From Malurus cyaneus samueli (taxonomy: Eukaryota > Chordata > Aves > Passeriformes > Maluridae), in contig CM019237.1 in the NCBI GenBank assembly GCA_009741485.1, positions 44,774,228 to 44,838,227 of the forward strand: a stretch of 64,000 bases of DNA, read 5' to 3'. Under the pieces are notes generated by a model. It saw only the letters and a program-made list of their open reading frames with translations. It ran no database searches and was not told the origin of the DNA. Below are positions 1-46,000 of the stretch, piece after piece. How positions within the stretch are numbered: position 1 is the stretch's first letter; every line of letters begins with the position of its first letter. Both the position numbers and the translations under genes were made by a program.

Positions 1-592
1 TATCAGTTTTCAAGTTGACACAGTTTCCTCTGATTTCCCTATCTCACTGAATCGAACAAATAAATCAATAATCTGCTCTCTGCACCTCAGTGATTGTTTC
101 ATGCCCTACTGTTAAATGCTTTTAGTGCAACTCCTGCTGTGCTTAATTCTACCAGGAAATATCAAAATTAGAGGAACAAGCAAAAAGAATGCAGAAGAGC
201 TCAGAAATAGGTGCAGTAACATGAAGAAACTGTGATTGCAGTATTGTGGATTCCAAGGTGAATCTGAGTTTTAATAAATATTAACTCTGCTTGAAAAAAA
301 TAGGAAATAAACATGACAGAACACAGTTACAATAATAACAGTAATTCACAGCAACCTTTGAGTGTCAGATTGCCAGATCTGGTTGATAATACCTTTTAAT
401 ATCTTTGAGCACAAAAGCTGGCATCAGGAAATGAACAATGTACAGAGTTGTAGGCATGATGAAATTTTATTTTTAGAAATATTGTTTTAACCATTAAATA
501 ACTGTGCTTTTGGGGACAGGTGAGGGATTCTGTCATGGATACCAGTGACCTCTTGTTCAGTGTTTGTGGTATTCCTGTGCTTTGCTTTGCAG
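1..592 (+). other. 3' part of GUCY2C intron 6
   Basis: AT-rich intronic sequence ending in the TTTGCAG acceptor of exon 7. I see no earlier coding exon, repeat family or RNA gene in it. Confidence 0.7.
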
Positions 593-33605
<33,013 letters not shown>

Positions 33606-36539
33606 AACTGGATGTCTAGTATGACTCAAAAAGCTGCAACTCACTGGACAACTTCATGTAGAGGCTGGAGGTTTATAATCTGAGCTAGTAAGGAAAGTAA
33701 ACGCCTTTTCAAGAATCCTTTCTGCCATCCGACCTGCTATCAGTAAATCAAACCTCTCTTCACTGTAATGTTGAAATTGTTGGATGACTTCATTAGGACA
33801 CATGCAGCATGATTTGAGGTAAATGAAAATGTTTGCACTTGAGTCTGGAAAATAGTGAGGGTTCTGTTTTAGTCAGGATTTTTTTTTTTAACCATGATAG
33901 CCTGTTCAGTAATCCACTTCTGAAAATATTCACAGCAAAACCTTAATTTTTAATGATTTTTAGATGTTGTATTTAATTTGTAATTTTTATTTGAAAAAAA
34001 GATTTGGTGTAATATATTTGAAAATATAATAAATTTGTCATATGTAAAAACTGGAAATGTTGCTATTTTGTTTCTTCTGTTGTTTTCCTCTGTGTCTCAT
34101 ATGTTTTGTCAAGCTGACTTTGCTCAAGAGACAACACTTCTTATTTATTTACATTGGGAGATTATTCCAGAAGTATGGTTTCTAAAGCTCATCTGAATCT
34201 CCTGGGTCTGAAAAATGAACTGCCATTCTTGCAAAACAAGACACTTTCATAACTTTTCACCACTTCTGCTTCTGTCCCAAACCCAGAAGTGAAACAGAAA
34301 TTAAGGAAATGAAATGATCTGGACTTTTTAACCTCCGACCTTTTCAATTCATCTTTTGGATGCAGTTTTACTGTCAAGCAGGTTTCACCCAGATGACTCG
34401 CTCTTCAACTGACATCATGGCACTGATATTAATACATAGCTTTAAAAAGTAATAAAAGCACAGGGGCTGCATGTAAAAGAAAATCAGCATTCACATGAAG
34501 AAATAACATCTACTGAGTGAATAACATCTACTTTTGCAAGGGCCTTTTGTGACTGGTTTGCTTTCAGAGCAGAACTACTTCCACCATTTTCAAATATTTG
34601 TCAGTATTCAAACCATAAAATTGGTGCAACATAATTCTTTTATAGTTTTGAATAGCATTTTTGTTCAACTAAACAACATAAAAAGAATGAAAAAAAGAGC
34701 AATCTAGTTGCCTCTGTTTTCCCTTTGTTAAGGTAAGCTAGCTTTGTAAGAACACAGACTAAAAGAAGAACACACACCAAAAGAACAATGCAGCTGCAAA
34801 TAGATGTAAATGCAAAGACTTCTGGAAAAATTAAATAATGAGGTGCTGTAGGGCTTATACTCTCACCTAATAAATGTAAATTCCTACACTCAGGAACATG
34901 ATACAGACCAATAACAGTCAGCGTGTAACCAACAGCCACAGCTTTCATATGATATATAACCAATCTGAAACTCACATTGGCATTAATACCATATCATTTC
35001 TGTCTTTGGCTAATGGAAACATTCATTGGGATAAGGATAGGGAAAAAAAAAAAAAAGAACCCTGATGTTCTAAAACTTATATGTATTGAAAAGAATATCA
35101 GTAAAATAAGAATACCAAGTTGCTATTTCCTGCCTCATGGTGCCAGTCAACAAGCTTTGTCTCTATGTCTGCATTCTTGGGTGTGACTGCTGCGCTACTG
35201 GGCACTGGTGGGCTATTCAGGTTGCTGTATCTGAAACACTTCGTAAGTGTAGCTGTAATGTAGTGACAGGTGCTGAGCTCATCAAGCCTACCCCAGCTCT
35301 TCACATCTTTGAAGTGATACAAGTAACATAACTCCCCTTTTCAAAGAGGAGTTTTATAGGTTTCATCCTTGACACCTCTGAGATACAAATTATTTTAAAG
35401 CAAATGTTTGCTGACAGTGATAGAGAAAATCGATTTAAATAGTGCTTAGTTTTCAGCAGCCCTTCTCTTTCCAGCACTTTTCAGATAAATTTAATAGAAT
35501 TTTGGGAAGATATTTAGTTACTTTCACAATCAGTGGATGGACCTATCTTCTGATAGACTTGTTTTCCTCATGATTTCATCCCTGCATGTATCTGTTACCT
35601 ACATATCACAATAAAATCAACTCTGACTACTCTTTTAAAAAATCCCATCTTCCAGTTTGAATGTCTTGATTTCCCTTATCTCTAAGTGAGAAGTAGCCCA
35701 GAACAAAGCAGTGACAGGCATGGAAACATCCCTGCAGCCTGGAGATACAGTGCTCTTACCCTGGGCTTGGGGCCAAGGCTTTCTACTTGGCCTGAACTGG
35801 TTGGCATGTGACCTCGTTATAAGAGGCTATTACAGCACCGGTATCGAATTCAAGCTGTCTTAAACAATTACTGAAACACGAAGTCCAAATAATGGTGGTT
35901 TTCGGATAATGGTAGAATATCCAACACTGCGGGAGACAAAAATGCAGTGCCTCAAAATGGTCTGAATCACGGGTGCAAGGGAAAACCCCATGGAAAGTCG
36001 TCTCTATCTGTAATCCCTAGGAAAAAGACTGTCCCTCATTTTTCTCTGGTGGGACACACACAGCACTTGCTGTTCTCAACAGGGCTGAAAGCTGCCCTCC
36101 TTGTAAAGCAAAACGCATAGTTTGACAAGGGATCGCCCAACTCCTGTTGCTTTTCGGAGGCCGTTCCTGATAAACCTTCGCCCCTTTTTGGGTTAATCAC
36201 GCTCGGGAAGTTCAGGGGTCCCACAAGCACCAGTAAGAGACCCCCCCTCACTGCCCTGCGAGGCCGGACCTCGGCCAGGAGTGATCCCCACATCTCAGCC
36301 AGTCTTTGGGATATCCAAACAGGTATCGGGGCAGGAAAGATGTCACCGTTCCCGACGCACATCCCTGCGGCCGGTGCGGACAACAACCGTCCCGACAGGG
36401 CCACCCCCCGCGCAGGGCGCCGCGACCGGGGCGGGCGCCGGAGGAGGCGGGGGCAGCGGCGAGACCTGCCCTGAGTGAGGGAACTTCTTAAAGTCCCGCC
36501 GCCTCCTGGCGCTCGGAGGAGGCGCGGGGGAGCGGCGGA
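33606..36539 (+). other. Intergenic interval GUCY2C to PLBD1
   Basis: A 2.9-kb spacer. It holds the GUCY2C 3' UTR with AATAAA at 34028 and 34451, a further AATAAA at 35610, AT-rich unique DNA to about 35700, then rising GC content into the PLBD1 CpG island. No third gene was seen. Confidence 0.7.
34028..34033 (+). terminator. GUCY2C: Likely GUCY2C poly(A) signal
   Basis: AATAAA lies 423 bases after the stop codon, followed within about 30-80 bases by a T/GT-rich stretch (34058-34110) suitable as a downstream element. A second AATAAA at 34451-34456 could give a longer 3' UTR. Confidence 0.65.
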
Positions 36540-37010
36540 ATGTCCCGGTCGGGCGGCGGCGTGTGCCGCTGCTGGGCGCTCGTCCTCCTGTGGGCGGCGG
36601 CGTGCAGCCGCGCAGGTGAGGCGTAACGGGGGCGTGGGGGGCGGCCGGCCCGAAGCCTTCTCGACGGGGTGGGCGGGTCGAAAGGAAGTATCGGCGTTAC
36701 CCCCAGCCCCGGGGTTGTCAGGCGGTCGGGAGGGATAGCCCGGTCGGGGCTCTACCGCCGCTGCGGCGGAGGCAGTGCGGCTCTCCCGGGAGACCGCCGG
36801 GCGCGCCCCGCCGAGGGCAGCCGCTCCTTCGCCCCGTGCTGCCTGGGACGCGGGTGCGAGGCCACCGGGCCCCCGCTCCCACGGCGGGACCCTCAGCCGG
36901 GGCCGGCTCCGGCCCCCTCAGGGGCTGCCCCGGGAGCGCCTCGTGCCCCGGCGGCCGGGCCGTGCTGCCTCGTGCGTGTTCGGTGCCGGCGCTTTCAGAA
37001 CATCTTCACA
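36230..37010 (+). promoter_or_regulatory. PLBD1: CpG-island promoter of PLBD1
   Basis: An abrupt change from about 40% GC to very GC- and CpG-rich sequence surrounds PLBD1 exon 1 and runs through the start of intron 1. A GGGGCGGGCG Sp1-type box lies at 36428-36437, about 100 bases before the ATG. No TATA box is evident. The boundaries are judged by eye. Confidence 0.85.
36540..36615 (+). CDS. PLBD1: PLBD1 exon 1 (signal peptide)
   Basis: ATG at 36540 with G at -3, donor GTGAGG; leaves in phase 1. It encodes [20 protein letters not shown] followed by ACSRA, a short N-region, a hydrophobic core and a small-residue cleavage region, so it looks like a secretory signal peptide. The start was chosen because it precedes the hydrophobic core, sits in the CpG island and splices in phase to exon 2. 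Confidence 0.88.
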
Positions 37011-40000
37011 GTTCCCAGAAGGGCCAAAATGAGGATCCAACAGGTGAGAAGTTGCCTTGAGTTCCCAGCCGTGCTGATTTTCAATGTAATATGCAGGCAC
37101 GGGAATCGTTCAGGATGAAGTTTTCGTTGTGGTGCTGTGGCCTACAGCATGCTGCAACTTGTGACTAAGGGTTTTTGTGCTACCTTGTGGATATAGGTCA
37201 TTCCGTGTTTCAGAACTCACACGGAATCCCAGAACGGCTTCAGTTGGAAAGGACCTTAAGGATCATCTTGTTCCAGTCATGCTGCCTTGGGCAGGGCACA
37301 GTATCTCATTCTTGTGCTTGTTTCAATAAATTCTGAAAGTCTTAAGGGCTGAATTCAGTGCTTATCTTCTAGGAATTCCCCAGTTAATGTATAATTGCCA
37401 CAAACCAAGGAGAAATTCCCGAAACAGTTGTCTCAATGTGTGCAAAATGTTATGAGCATGTAATTTTGTGGACAGCCATACCTCATCTTGCAGACATAGT
37501 TTTAAAACTTTACCTGGCCTGGCAAAAACCAGTTAGGAGGACTAAGGAAGGGTCAGTTGTGAATTATGCAGAAGAAATGAAAGAACATTTAGGGTATGAA
37601 GTAATTTTAGTTAATGCCCAACTGATTTCTAACATCATAATCTAATTACTTGTAGAAAACTACAGAGGAGGAAATAGAAATGCCTTTAGGCTATTTAATA
37701 GAGTAAATGGGTTTCAACATTGTGAATTGTCTAGATTCCTTTTTTTTTTTTTTTTTTTAATTGATTTATCATCCTTTAGCATTTTGAATGCCTTGTTGAT
37801 TCTTCATCATACACTTTGGAAACTGTTTCTACAGAATGTTCTCTAAAATGGTTTAAACTGAGGTGCTCTGAGTTTAGTGAAGCTACTTGTTGAATGGTTA
37901 TTTTTGTTTCCTCTGTGGATGACCTGTACTGGGTACCTATAATGTTTTGGCAAATCTGCTGTATTTGTCAGGCTTTACTAACAGGTATCTTTGTGAACAT
38001 GAAAATCATACAGGACTGAAACCTTTAACTGATAGTTCGCATTTGAATATTGCTTTTCTCTGATGCAAGCACAAATCAGGGGATTAGGCTTCAAATAATG
38101 ACAGGCCTGTTGGAAGCAAATTGAAAAATTACTTAGACCTGAAATGCTTGAGGAAATAGGAAGAATTAAGGCCAGGAGAATAGAAAACACAAATACCTTC
38201 TATTCAGGCAGATCAAGAAAGCATTTACTCCTTTATTTGAAAATTACTGGGCTTTATGTTAATTTCTTGTGTGGTTTAAGCTAATCTATAAAGAAGCCCT
38301 GAAATACTTAACATTTGTTTTGTAATGGATTCCAATCATAACTCTATATTGAGATCTCATTTGCTCTTTAAAGTTATATACCCTTTTTAAACAGTTAAAA
38401 GGATGCTTCTAAAAAAAAAAAAGCGACACGTGGATAAGCAGGATCAGAGGAGTGCCACAAAGATGATCAGAGGCATGGAGCACCTCTTCTACAAAGACAG
38501 GCTGAGGGACTGGGGTTTTTAACCTGGAGAAGACTCTGGAGGAGCCTTATTATAAGGAGGGAGATGGACTTTTTGTATGGGCATGTAGGGGCAATAGTTT
38601 TAAACTGAGAGAGGGTAGGTTGAGATTAGATATAAGGAAGAAATTCCTTACTGTGAGGGTGGTGTCGCTGGCACAGGTTGCCCAAGTAAGTTGTGGATGT
38701 CTCATCCCTGGAAATGTTCAAGGTCAGGTTGGACGGGGCCTTGAGCAACGCGGTCTAGTGAAAGGTGACCCGGCCTGTGGTAGGGAGGTTGGAACAAGGT
38801 GAGCTTTAAGGTCACTTCCAACGCTTAACATTCTATGATTCTATAGAATTTTGAGTGGAAAAACAGGTCAAGCTCTATCAAATAAAAAAATGAATAGCAA
38901 CATCCTTATTATGGTTGACCTGAAATATTTAAATGCTATACTGTGATAATATAATCTTTACTACTGAACATTAGTTGTAGGGGAGGGTATACTGAAATCA
39001 AATGTGCAATTTTGTTCAGGATTTTTTTTTAATTTTGAAGTGATGCAAAACTAGTTTTCAGTGAAACAAGACAGTGATATCTTCCCTATTTAGTGGAAAG
39101 TTTATAGGTGGAATCTATGAAGAATACTTCAAAAAAAAAAAAGCTTCACATTTGGAAAGCCACGCATAAAAATATAGATTAAATTAGTAGTTAAGGATCC
39201 AGTAGTTTTCATATTAGTAGGACATGCTCACAATTGTTAATTTAGCTTGCTACCTGTCAACTAAAGGGTGTTCCATTGCTTGTGAATTGGCTTGTTTCTC
39301 AGACTAAGGAAAAATATGAATATTATTTCTCACATCCAGACCTCTTAGTTCTTTTCTCTGCAAGCAAAAGGGTTCTACTATAATTTTTCTGATTATAAAG
39401 TCCAGTAGCCTAACTTGATACACGTATGTTTTAAAAACAACTTACGTCTGGGAAAGCATAAGGAAAAGCCGCTGTTGCAGATTGCCAAACAAATTTTACT
39501 GGCATTCTTGAGGCATGTCAGGTGTTATTTTTGTAGGTATTATATATTTAATAAATATTAGTGATAGTGTGATTGTTAGAAGATCTTGGGTGATCTCTGT
39601 ACTTTTTCTTTAATTCTTCATCTTGTCAATTCTGTTCTTTTATTGCAAATTACTGCCATTCTTTCTTTTCTTCATCATCTGCTTTCCTATTGTGTTTCAT
39701 CTTGTGTTAGTCCTCTATCTTAATATTTGCTTTAACAGCTTCTTTCATATTCTAATGAACATGCATGTTTCTCTACTCTCTTGGTGCCATCACATAAAAG
39801 ACAATCTCCAGTTTTAGCATAACCTGGGAAATACCTGTAGTGAGCCCAAAAGGCAGAGAACAGATTTGACATTCATCTTAAAACCTGCCACCTCCTAATC
39901 ATGGCTGAAATATACTCCATTTTCCATTATTTAGGGAATTATTTTGTCAAAAAGCAAATACTTCTCACTTGCTGTAGAAATTCCAGCACTGTCCCAACTT

Positions 40001-43000
40001 TCTGGATATATATCTTTGGCAGAAGGGTTGACATATACTTGAGAGCAGGCAGGAGGGTTCCTCCCAGTTCCTACTGACTGCAGGAATAAGGAACTCTGTC
40101 ATTGCACTTCTGCACGTCTCTCTCTCACCACACTGGTGGTTGTGGTGAAACTGCATTGCCGATGCTCTGCAGTTCTCCTGGCTGGCTGATGGCTTGGAGA
40201 GGAAGGATGATTCCATTGGCCTACCCTATCCCCTGGGATTGTGACTCATTCATTGCATTTAGGTAGTGTGTGTTTTGGTGTGTTATTTAGGTTCTTCTAA
40301 GCAACACTGTTACAGATTCATTACCGAATAGTTACAGATTATCACAGTGTTTTCTGTTAATCAGAGTCCTTACAGGCTGAACACTCAAAAGTCTTAACTT
40401 TGATGATGACAGGATGATTTGTAGGTTCATGGAAACATTGCAATTGTTTTATATGCAAGAAGTGACCAATATGTCTGTTGCGGTAAGAGATGCTAGGGCC
40501 CCTGCCCCACCCTCCAAAAATAAATGTAAAAATACTAGTATTATTCAATGGGAAAGCTCCCGTTTTTTTCAGAACTCAAATGTGATTGTTTGAAAATGTG
40601 TGGGTGCTTCTTGTGTGTCTGTATTCTATTATGTCAGTTCTGGGTGCTTTTCTTGGCAAAGGCAGTCCTGCTTGTTTAGATAAACACAGAATAAATTTTT
40701 AACAGATTAAGTGGTAGGAAATGCGACCTAATTGATTACATTGTAGTGTATACAAGTTTATAAGTTTGTAGTTTTAATTCTAGCTGCAAGATGAAGTGAG
40801 ATGATGAGTCAATGAAAAGAAAAAGCAGTCATGGGAAATAGTGTTTTCCAGCATTGTTTTTAAACTATATCTGTAATAGCTACCTTGATGCTATTCCCTT
40901 AAAGGCCTCTCAAGGTTTGTTGCAAATTATCCTGTAATTTAGTATTTCCCCTTCCCTCCCATCCTCTTTGAGTCCTTGTTTTCTTCAGTTTAAATTTGTC
41001 ATGTAATGAAGCTGGGGCAGGGCAAACTCTAAGGGTTATTGAAAAGTTTGTTCTATGTTTTGAAAATAGCTCTGCATGCTCATGCTTTGGCAGAGCATGA
41101 AACAAAGAAACACAGCCTACCATGTAAGAGTACCTGTGTGAGGTAGGTCTGTCTGGCTTTGGCATCCCCTTTCTTTAACAAAAGAAAGTAAGACCTGTTT
41201 TGCTTTAGACAGACACAGTTTCTCTGACATATCTATTTAGTTTGCAGGCACCAATAACAATACCCTAGTTCATCTTGACTTCCAGCCACTTCTCCACAGC
41301 CTCCTGAAGAGATGGAAAGATGGTTGTGTTTTGCTTTACTTTGTTCTTGCACTTTTCACCCATTCCTCAGCATCTTTGTTTACTGTGCAAGTAGCCTGTC
41401 TTTCCTCTGCCCTGCAATGGCCTTCTTGGTTGGAATCAGCCTTCCCGTTTTACTGCTGGACAGGCAAGTTGTGTTCTGCTCTGACTCCTTGCATCACTCC
41501 CTCATAGAACCTCCTTTTACCTGACTTTTTTTGGTATGGAAACTTTAGTTTTGTAAGGTGGCCTTTGGCTTTCATCAGTATGATCCTTATCAGCCTGTGC
41601 TTCTGTTTACAGAATTTTCAGTTTTAGTGATCCTCATGTCTACCTTTAACCTAAAGTAGAAAATATTGCATCTATTGCTAGAAGATCATTAAAGAGACAG
41701 CAAAACTAAGCTCATAGCTGCTTGAAGAGCTACTCAAAATCTGTTGTGTCTCAGTCCTTAAAATAGCCTGGCAGATAAAAACATGTTTTTAAACACTGTG
41801 TTCCAAGTCACTGAAATTACTTCATCTCTGAATAGACTCATGTAACAACTTCTTTTCATAGAATGTGGAAAAAGCAAGGCTCTTTCACTACTAAAATTCT
41901 GGTTCTGCCAATACATTTTCTGTTTCCATGAGAGGTGTCTTTAGTATGTCATGAAAACTGATGTAGTGATAGTGGTGCAAAGCCTAGCTGGAGGCTTGTA
42001 ACAAGTGGCATAGGCCAGTATTTGATAGTGGTCAGCATCCTCCTTAATGATGTCGGTGATGGGGTACAGTGCACCCTCAGGAAATTTGCTGATGATATGC
42101 CACAGTGTTGTGCAGCTGTTCAGAATGACTGTTCATGAATTTGTCCCTTAAAACTTTTCAAATAACTCTGGGAACTCTGACATGATATTTTAACTCTTCT
42201 CACAGTAGTGAGATTTGTAGTAGTGATTTGATCAGTCATGAATAGAGAGCTGATGTAATCACAGACCATCTTAGGGAAGATTCAATTAGAATTGTAGGGT
42301 GTGGGACTTCATTTATTTTGTTGTTTGTTTGGTGGTTTGTTGGGTTTTTTTTCAGAAAGCAGTTTACTTTGCTCTTTCTTCTTCAGCTTTGCAGGATTAA
42401 AACACAAGTAATCAGGAATGTTTCTTAAAACAGCAGTCCAAATGGAGCTCTGAGCAGTCTAGTGGGACGCTGAGCAGTCTGGTGCTCTTCCTTCCTGTTA
42501 ATTTAATGCTTGGGATAGAATCTATTTCAGATGGATGATAGACCTTGTGTATTTATGTGTATATATATTTTGTCTTTAAGCTTGTGATCCACTGAGTCCT
42601 AGTGCTTCTGTTATGCCACTTCCAGGAGTAGTTGGAAGTAGCAGAAAACTTTTGTAACTTTTTGTGTCTTTAGATGCAAAATGTAGTCAACAGTAGTTTA
42701 TAATCCTTTGCAGTTGCTAAGGCGGGCTGTCTTCTAAAGTTGCTTGCTTTCAATAAGATTTATATAGATTGTCTTCTGGGCCAGGTAAGGAAACACTTTT
42801 CAGACTTTTATGTCAACACTCAGCTATGTTGCAGCTGTGTACTGAAAGAGTTGTAGATAACTTCCAGAAGAATAACATGAGAATGTTTAGCTGTGAGTTT
42901 TTGTAAAACTGCAGTTAGTTCTCATGCCCTTTTTCTGTGCATTAACATTAGTGTTGATCTCTGTAGTAGAAAAAAGCCTGATGAAAAACTGTAAAGTTAA

Positions 43001-46000
43001 CTTTTTAAAATTACAAAGTACTGTCTTGACATTTAAGAATTGTATATGAGCCACCTACTTACATTTGTTTATTTCCTTTGCCCCCTTTCTTCTCCACTGT
43101 AGAGCTCCGCTATGCAACTGTGTACTGGAATAAAGCTGAAAAAATACTTCAGGTTAGGAATACACTGGACAGGAGTGGAGATGCTTATGGCTTCTACAAC
43201 AACAGTCTACAGACAACAGGCTGGGGTGTCCTGGAGATCAGAGCAGGCTATGGCACTCAGACCTTGAGCAATGAAGATATTATGTATGTTGCTGGCTTCT
43301 TGGAAGGCTATCTCACAGCTCCGTAAGTATCTCAGGAGCAACTCAATTTATGACACTTGCAGAGGATTTCTGTATTTGTGAAGTTTTTTGTTTGCTTTCA
43401 TTGCCTTAAATTCCTGTCTGTTTAAACTAATGATACATTTTGCAGTTGTGTGCTGTTCTTTTAATTAGTAGCAGGTACAAAGTATAGCTTCTTCATTGTG
43501 GGATCAGGACATGCCCTCCCCTCCTCATCCTGCAGGCTCTCCCAACATCTTGGTGAGATGCAGTACTGTATCTGTATTACTGATTAGGTAATGCAATCAC
43601 AAAATAGTGTATGTGTAAGGAAGTGCATAAGGAATAGCAAAAAGTGTGGTTATCTCCCTGGCCTGTAGTTAGGTGACTGATCAAGCACTTGAGAGCCAAT
43701 GAGGCTGGGTGACTTAGCAAGGTCTGCAAGGGCTTACTTAAACACCTTTTTCAGCAAATACTGTTAAGAAACTGCTGGGGAGCAGATACTGAAGCTTCAC
43801 AGCATGGGGATTTGCACATTTATGAAAAGTGGCATAATTTTGTGCTTGTTACAAATCTAGTTCAGGGTTTTTTTTTTATTAAAACAAAAAAAATCTGTAA
43901 CCCCAAACAACAGCCAAACAAAAAATTAATCAAACTTTGTTCATTCCTTGACTAAGCTGGAACATAGAATGACACTATGAAATACTCACTGGTAGTAGAT
44001 GGCAGTGCTGAGTTGGACTTGATGATCTTAAGGGTCTTTTTCAACTAAGAGATTCTGTGATTCTCTGTAGCTGGTGATGTAGCTAAGAACATGACATGTG
44101 CTTGTTATTGAGCAAGCTCCATCTTTTCCTCTATCAGCATAGTCATAGGGAAAGAAAAGTTCCAAAATTCTGATGCCTGGCTGGGAAATAGTTAGGAGAT
44201 GTTTGCAATGGCTGCTGTGACATGACTTTAGCTTCACCAATTTTGCTTTCAAAACATTGAAATAAATACACATAGGCTGTGTTGAACAGGCCAGCAAGGG
44301 TAGGTTATTTGCTGAACATTTGTCAGATACGGCTGCTGGACAAGATGATGTTAATTTAATTAGTAAGAGATTTTAAGATCAGTTAATAATTATGGCTAGT
44401 TCTCTGATCATATGATAATGTGACTCTCTAGTAGGCTTTGCTGATGAGGCAGCTAAGTCTCTGGAATTGTATAAAGGAAATTCAATAAAATTATATTTGT
44501 CAATAGCAAAACGCTTCTGAGAGAGTGAAGGAGTCCTAAAGTTCATAGTGCACAACCTGTACTCCAGACAGGAAAGAAAATGAAGTACATGAGAGATCTG
44601 ACTGTATTTTGTTGGATTATTTGGTGAGAGAAGTTACTGTCTTGCACTATTTAGTCAGTTTATGTAAAGTATCCCTGAGTCTGAGGAATGCTAGCATTAC
44701 ATTTAGAATATTGTTAAAATTGGGTATTCAATAGATTTTTTTTTTTAACTAAGGCTTTAACTGGGTGTATTAATCAATAGGTATTAAGCTTAAATTTTGT
44801 AATACTACAGGTAGCCCAGTCTGTGCTGAGCCAAATTAGATGACAAGTAATGTTCTAGTAGCAGCAACTCACACCTTATTCCGCTTCTGCCTCCAGAGTA
44901 GATTTATGTGTCTTCCTGGGTTTTAAACAAACTCAAGTATATGTCTGTTCCTTTAAATGTGGTTTGAATGTGAAACAGTGTCTGCAGAAATTTATCTGCT
45001 GTCTTATTCTAGATTAAGTTTTAGAGGAGGGGGATTTTCTCCCCTTTTTTTTCCTATGTGTGTTAAGTGAAGATTCACAGAAGTGAAGTTAACCAAGTTA
45101 TTCTGCTCAAGGCTTTTGCCTTCTCCAGGGCATGTGCTTACTGAGCTTGGTTGGCTATTGTTATGAAGGGCTAACAGCTCCAACACTGAGTGGCCTTTTG
45201 TAAAGAATTGGATGTAGCAGAACTGGCAATTAACAGACGTGAAGCTGAAGTTTTGCATTAATGTGGAAAAGTAGGGCTTGAGACTTAGGCTTTTAAGCAA
45301 ACTGGGAAATTCAACTGTTTTAAATGAGATTAAGTGGGAGAGTGGGTTAAGATGCAAACAAGAAGCAGCCAAAGCCTTTTTTTCTGGGGAAACGTTTTGA
45401 GAAAATCCACAGAGAAATCCTCTGACAAGTACAAAACCTGAAAAGGCTTACTATGAGAAAAAGGAGTAACAAATACTGTACACACTGCCTGATTTTTTTT
45501 TCTTTTTGCTATTTATTTGCCCCACTGTCCATTTGTAACTGCAGAGCAAGTGTATTTCTCACTGGGGATTACAAACATAAGTTTTTTCTGTCAGGTTGTA
45601 TGAAACTATTTTGGATAAAGGCTTCTCCATAAGCCAAGAATACCTTTGAAAATGCTTCAGGTAAGGAGCAGAGATGAAATAGTGGTGTACTGTCTTGACC
45701 CTTGAGAAGACAGAAGAGCATCTATTACTTCAGCTTTTTGCTGCATGCCTTTGGTGGTTTTTCATTTGGTAAAGTGCAACTAATGAATTCTTTTATATAC
45801 TCTCTGCAATTTCCTAAAATGCAGGAGAAGTGAGAACTCACTAAGTCTGCAGATGTTAAGATTGCAGCTCCATTTCTCCTTCATCTTGCCTAGAAATTTA
45901 GGGAATCCTAATTAACATGCAGGCAGATACTCTATCTATGGGACTATTAAGCAAGTCTTCTGAAGTAAACTGGGAAACAAGCCTTTCTCCATCTGTAACT

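Larger units (their letters stand above)
36616..43102 (+). other. PLBD1 intron 1
   Basis: A 6.5-kb intron. Its first 400 bases belong to the CpG island, with a possible cassette exon at 36999-37043. CR1 pieces lie at 37214-37300, 38430-38845 and 42006-42110. A 19-base T run is at 37740-37758. The remainder is unique AT-rich sequence. Confidence 0.7.

Noticed and set aside
36669..37118. 149-codon Pro/Ala/Gly/Arg-rich open frame overlapping the PLBD1 CpG island
   Set aside because: GC-rich, CpG-rich DNA has few stop codons. The composition is typical of a shadow frame, and the exon 1 frame with its signal peptide explains the locus.
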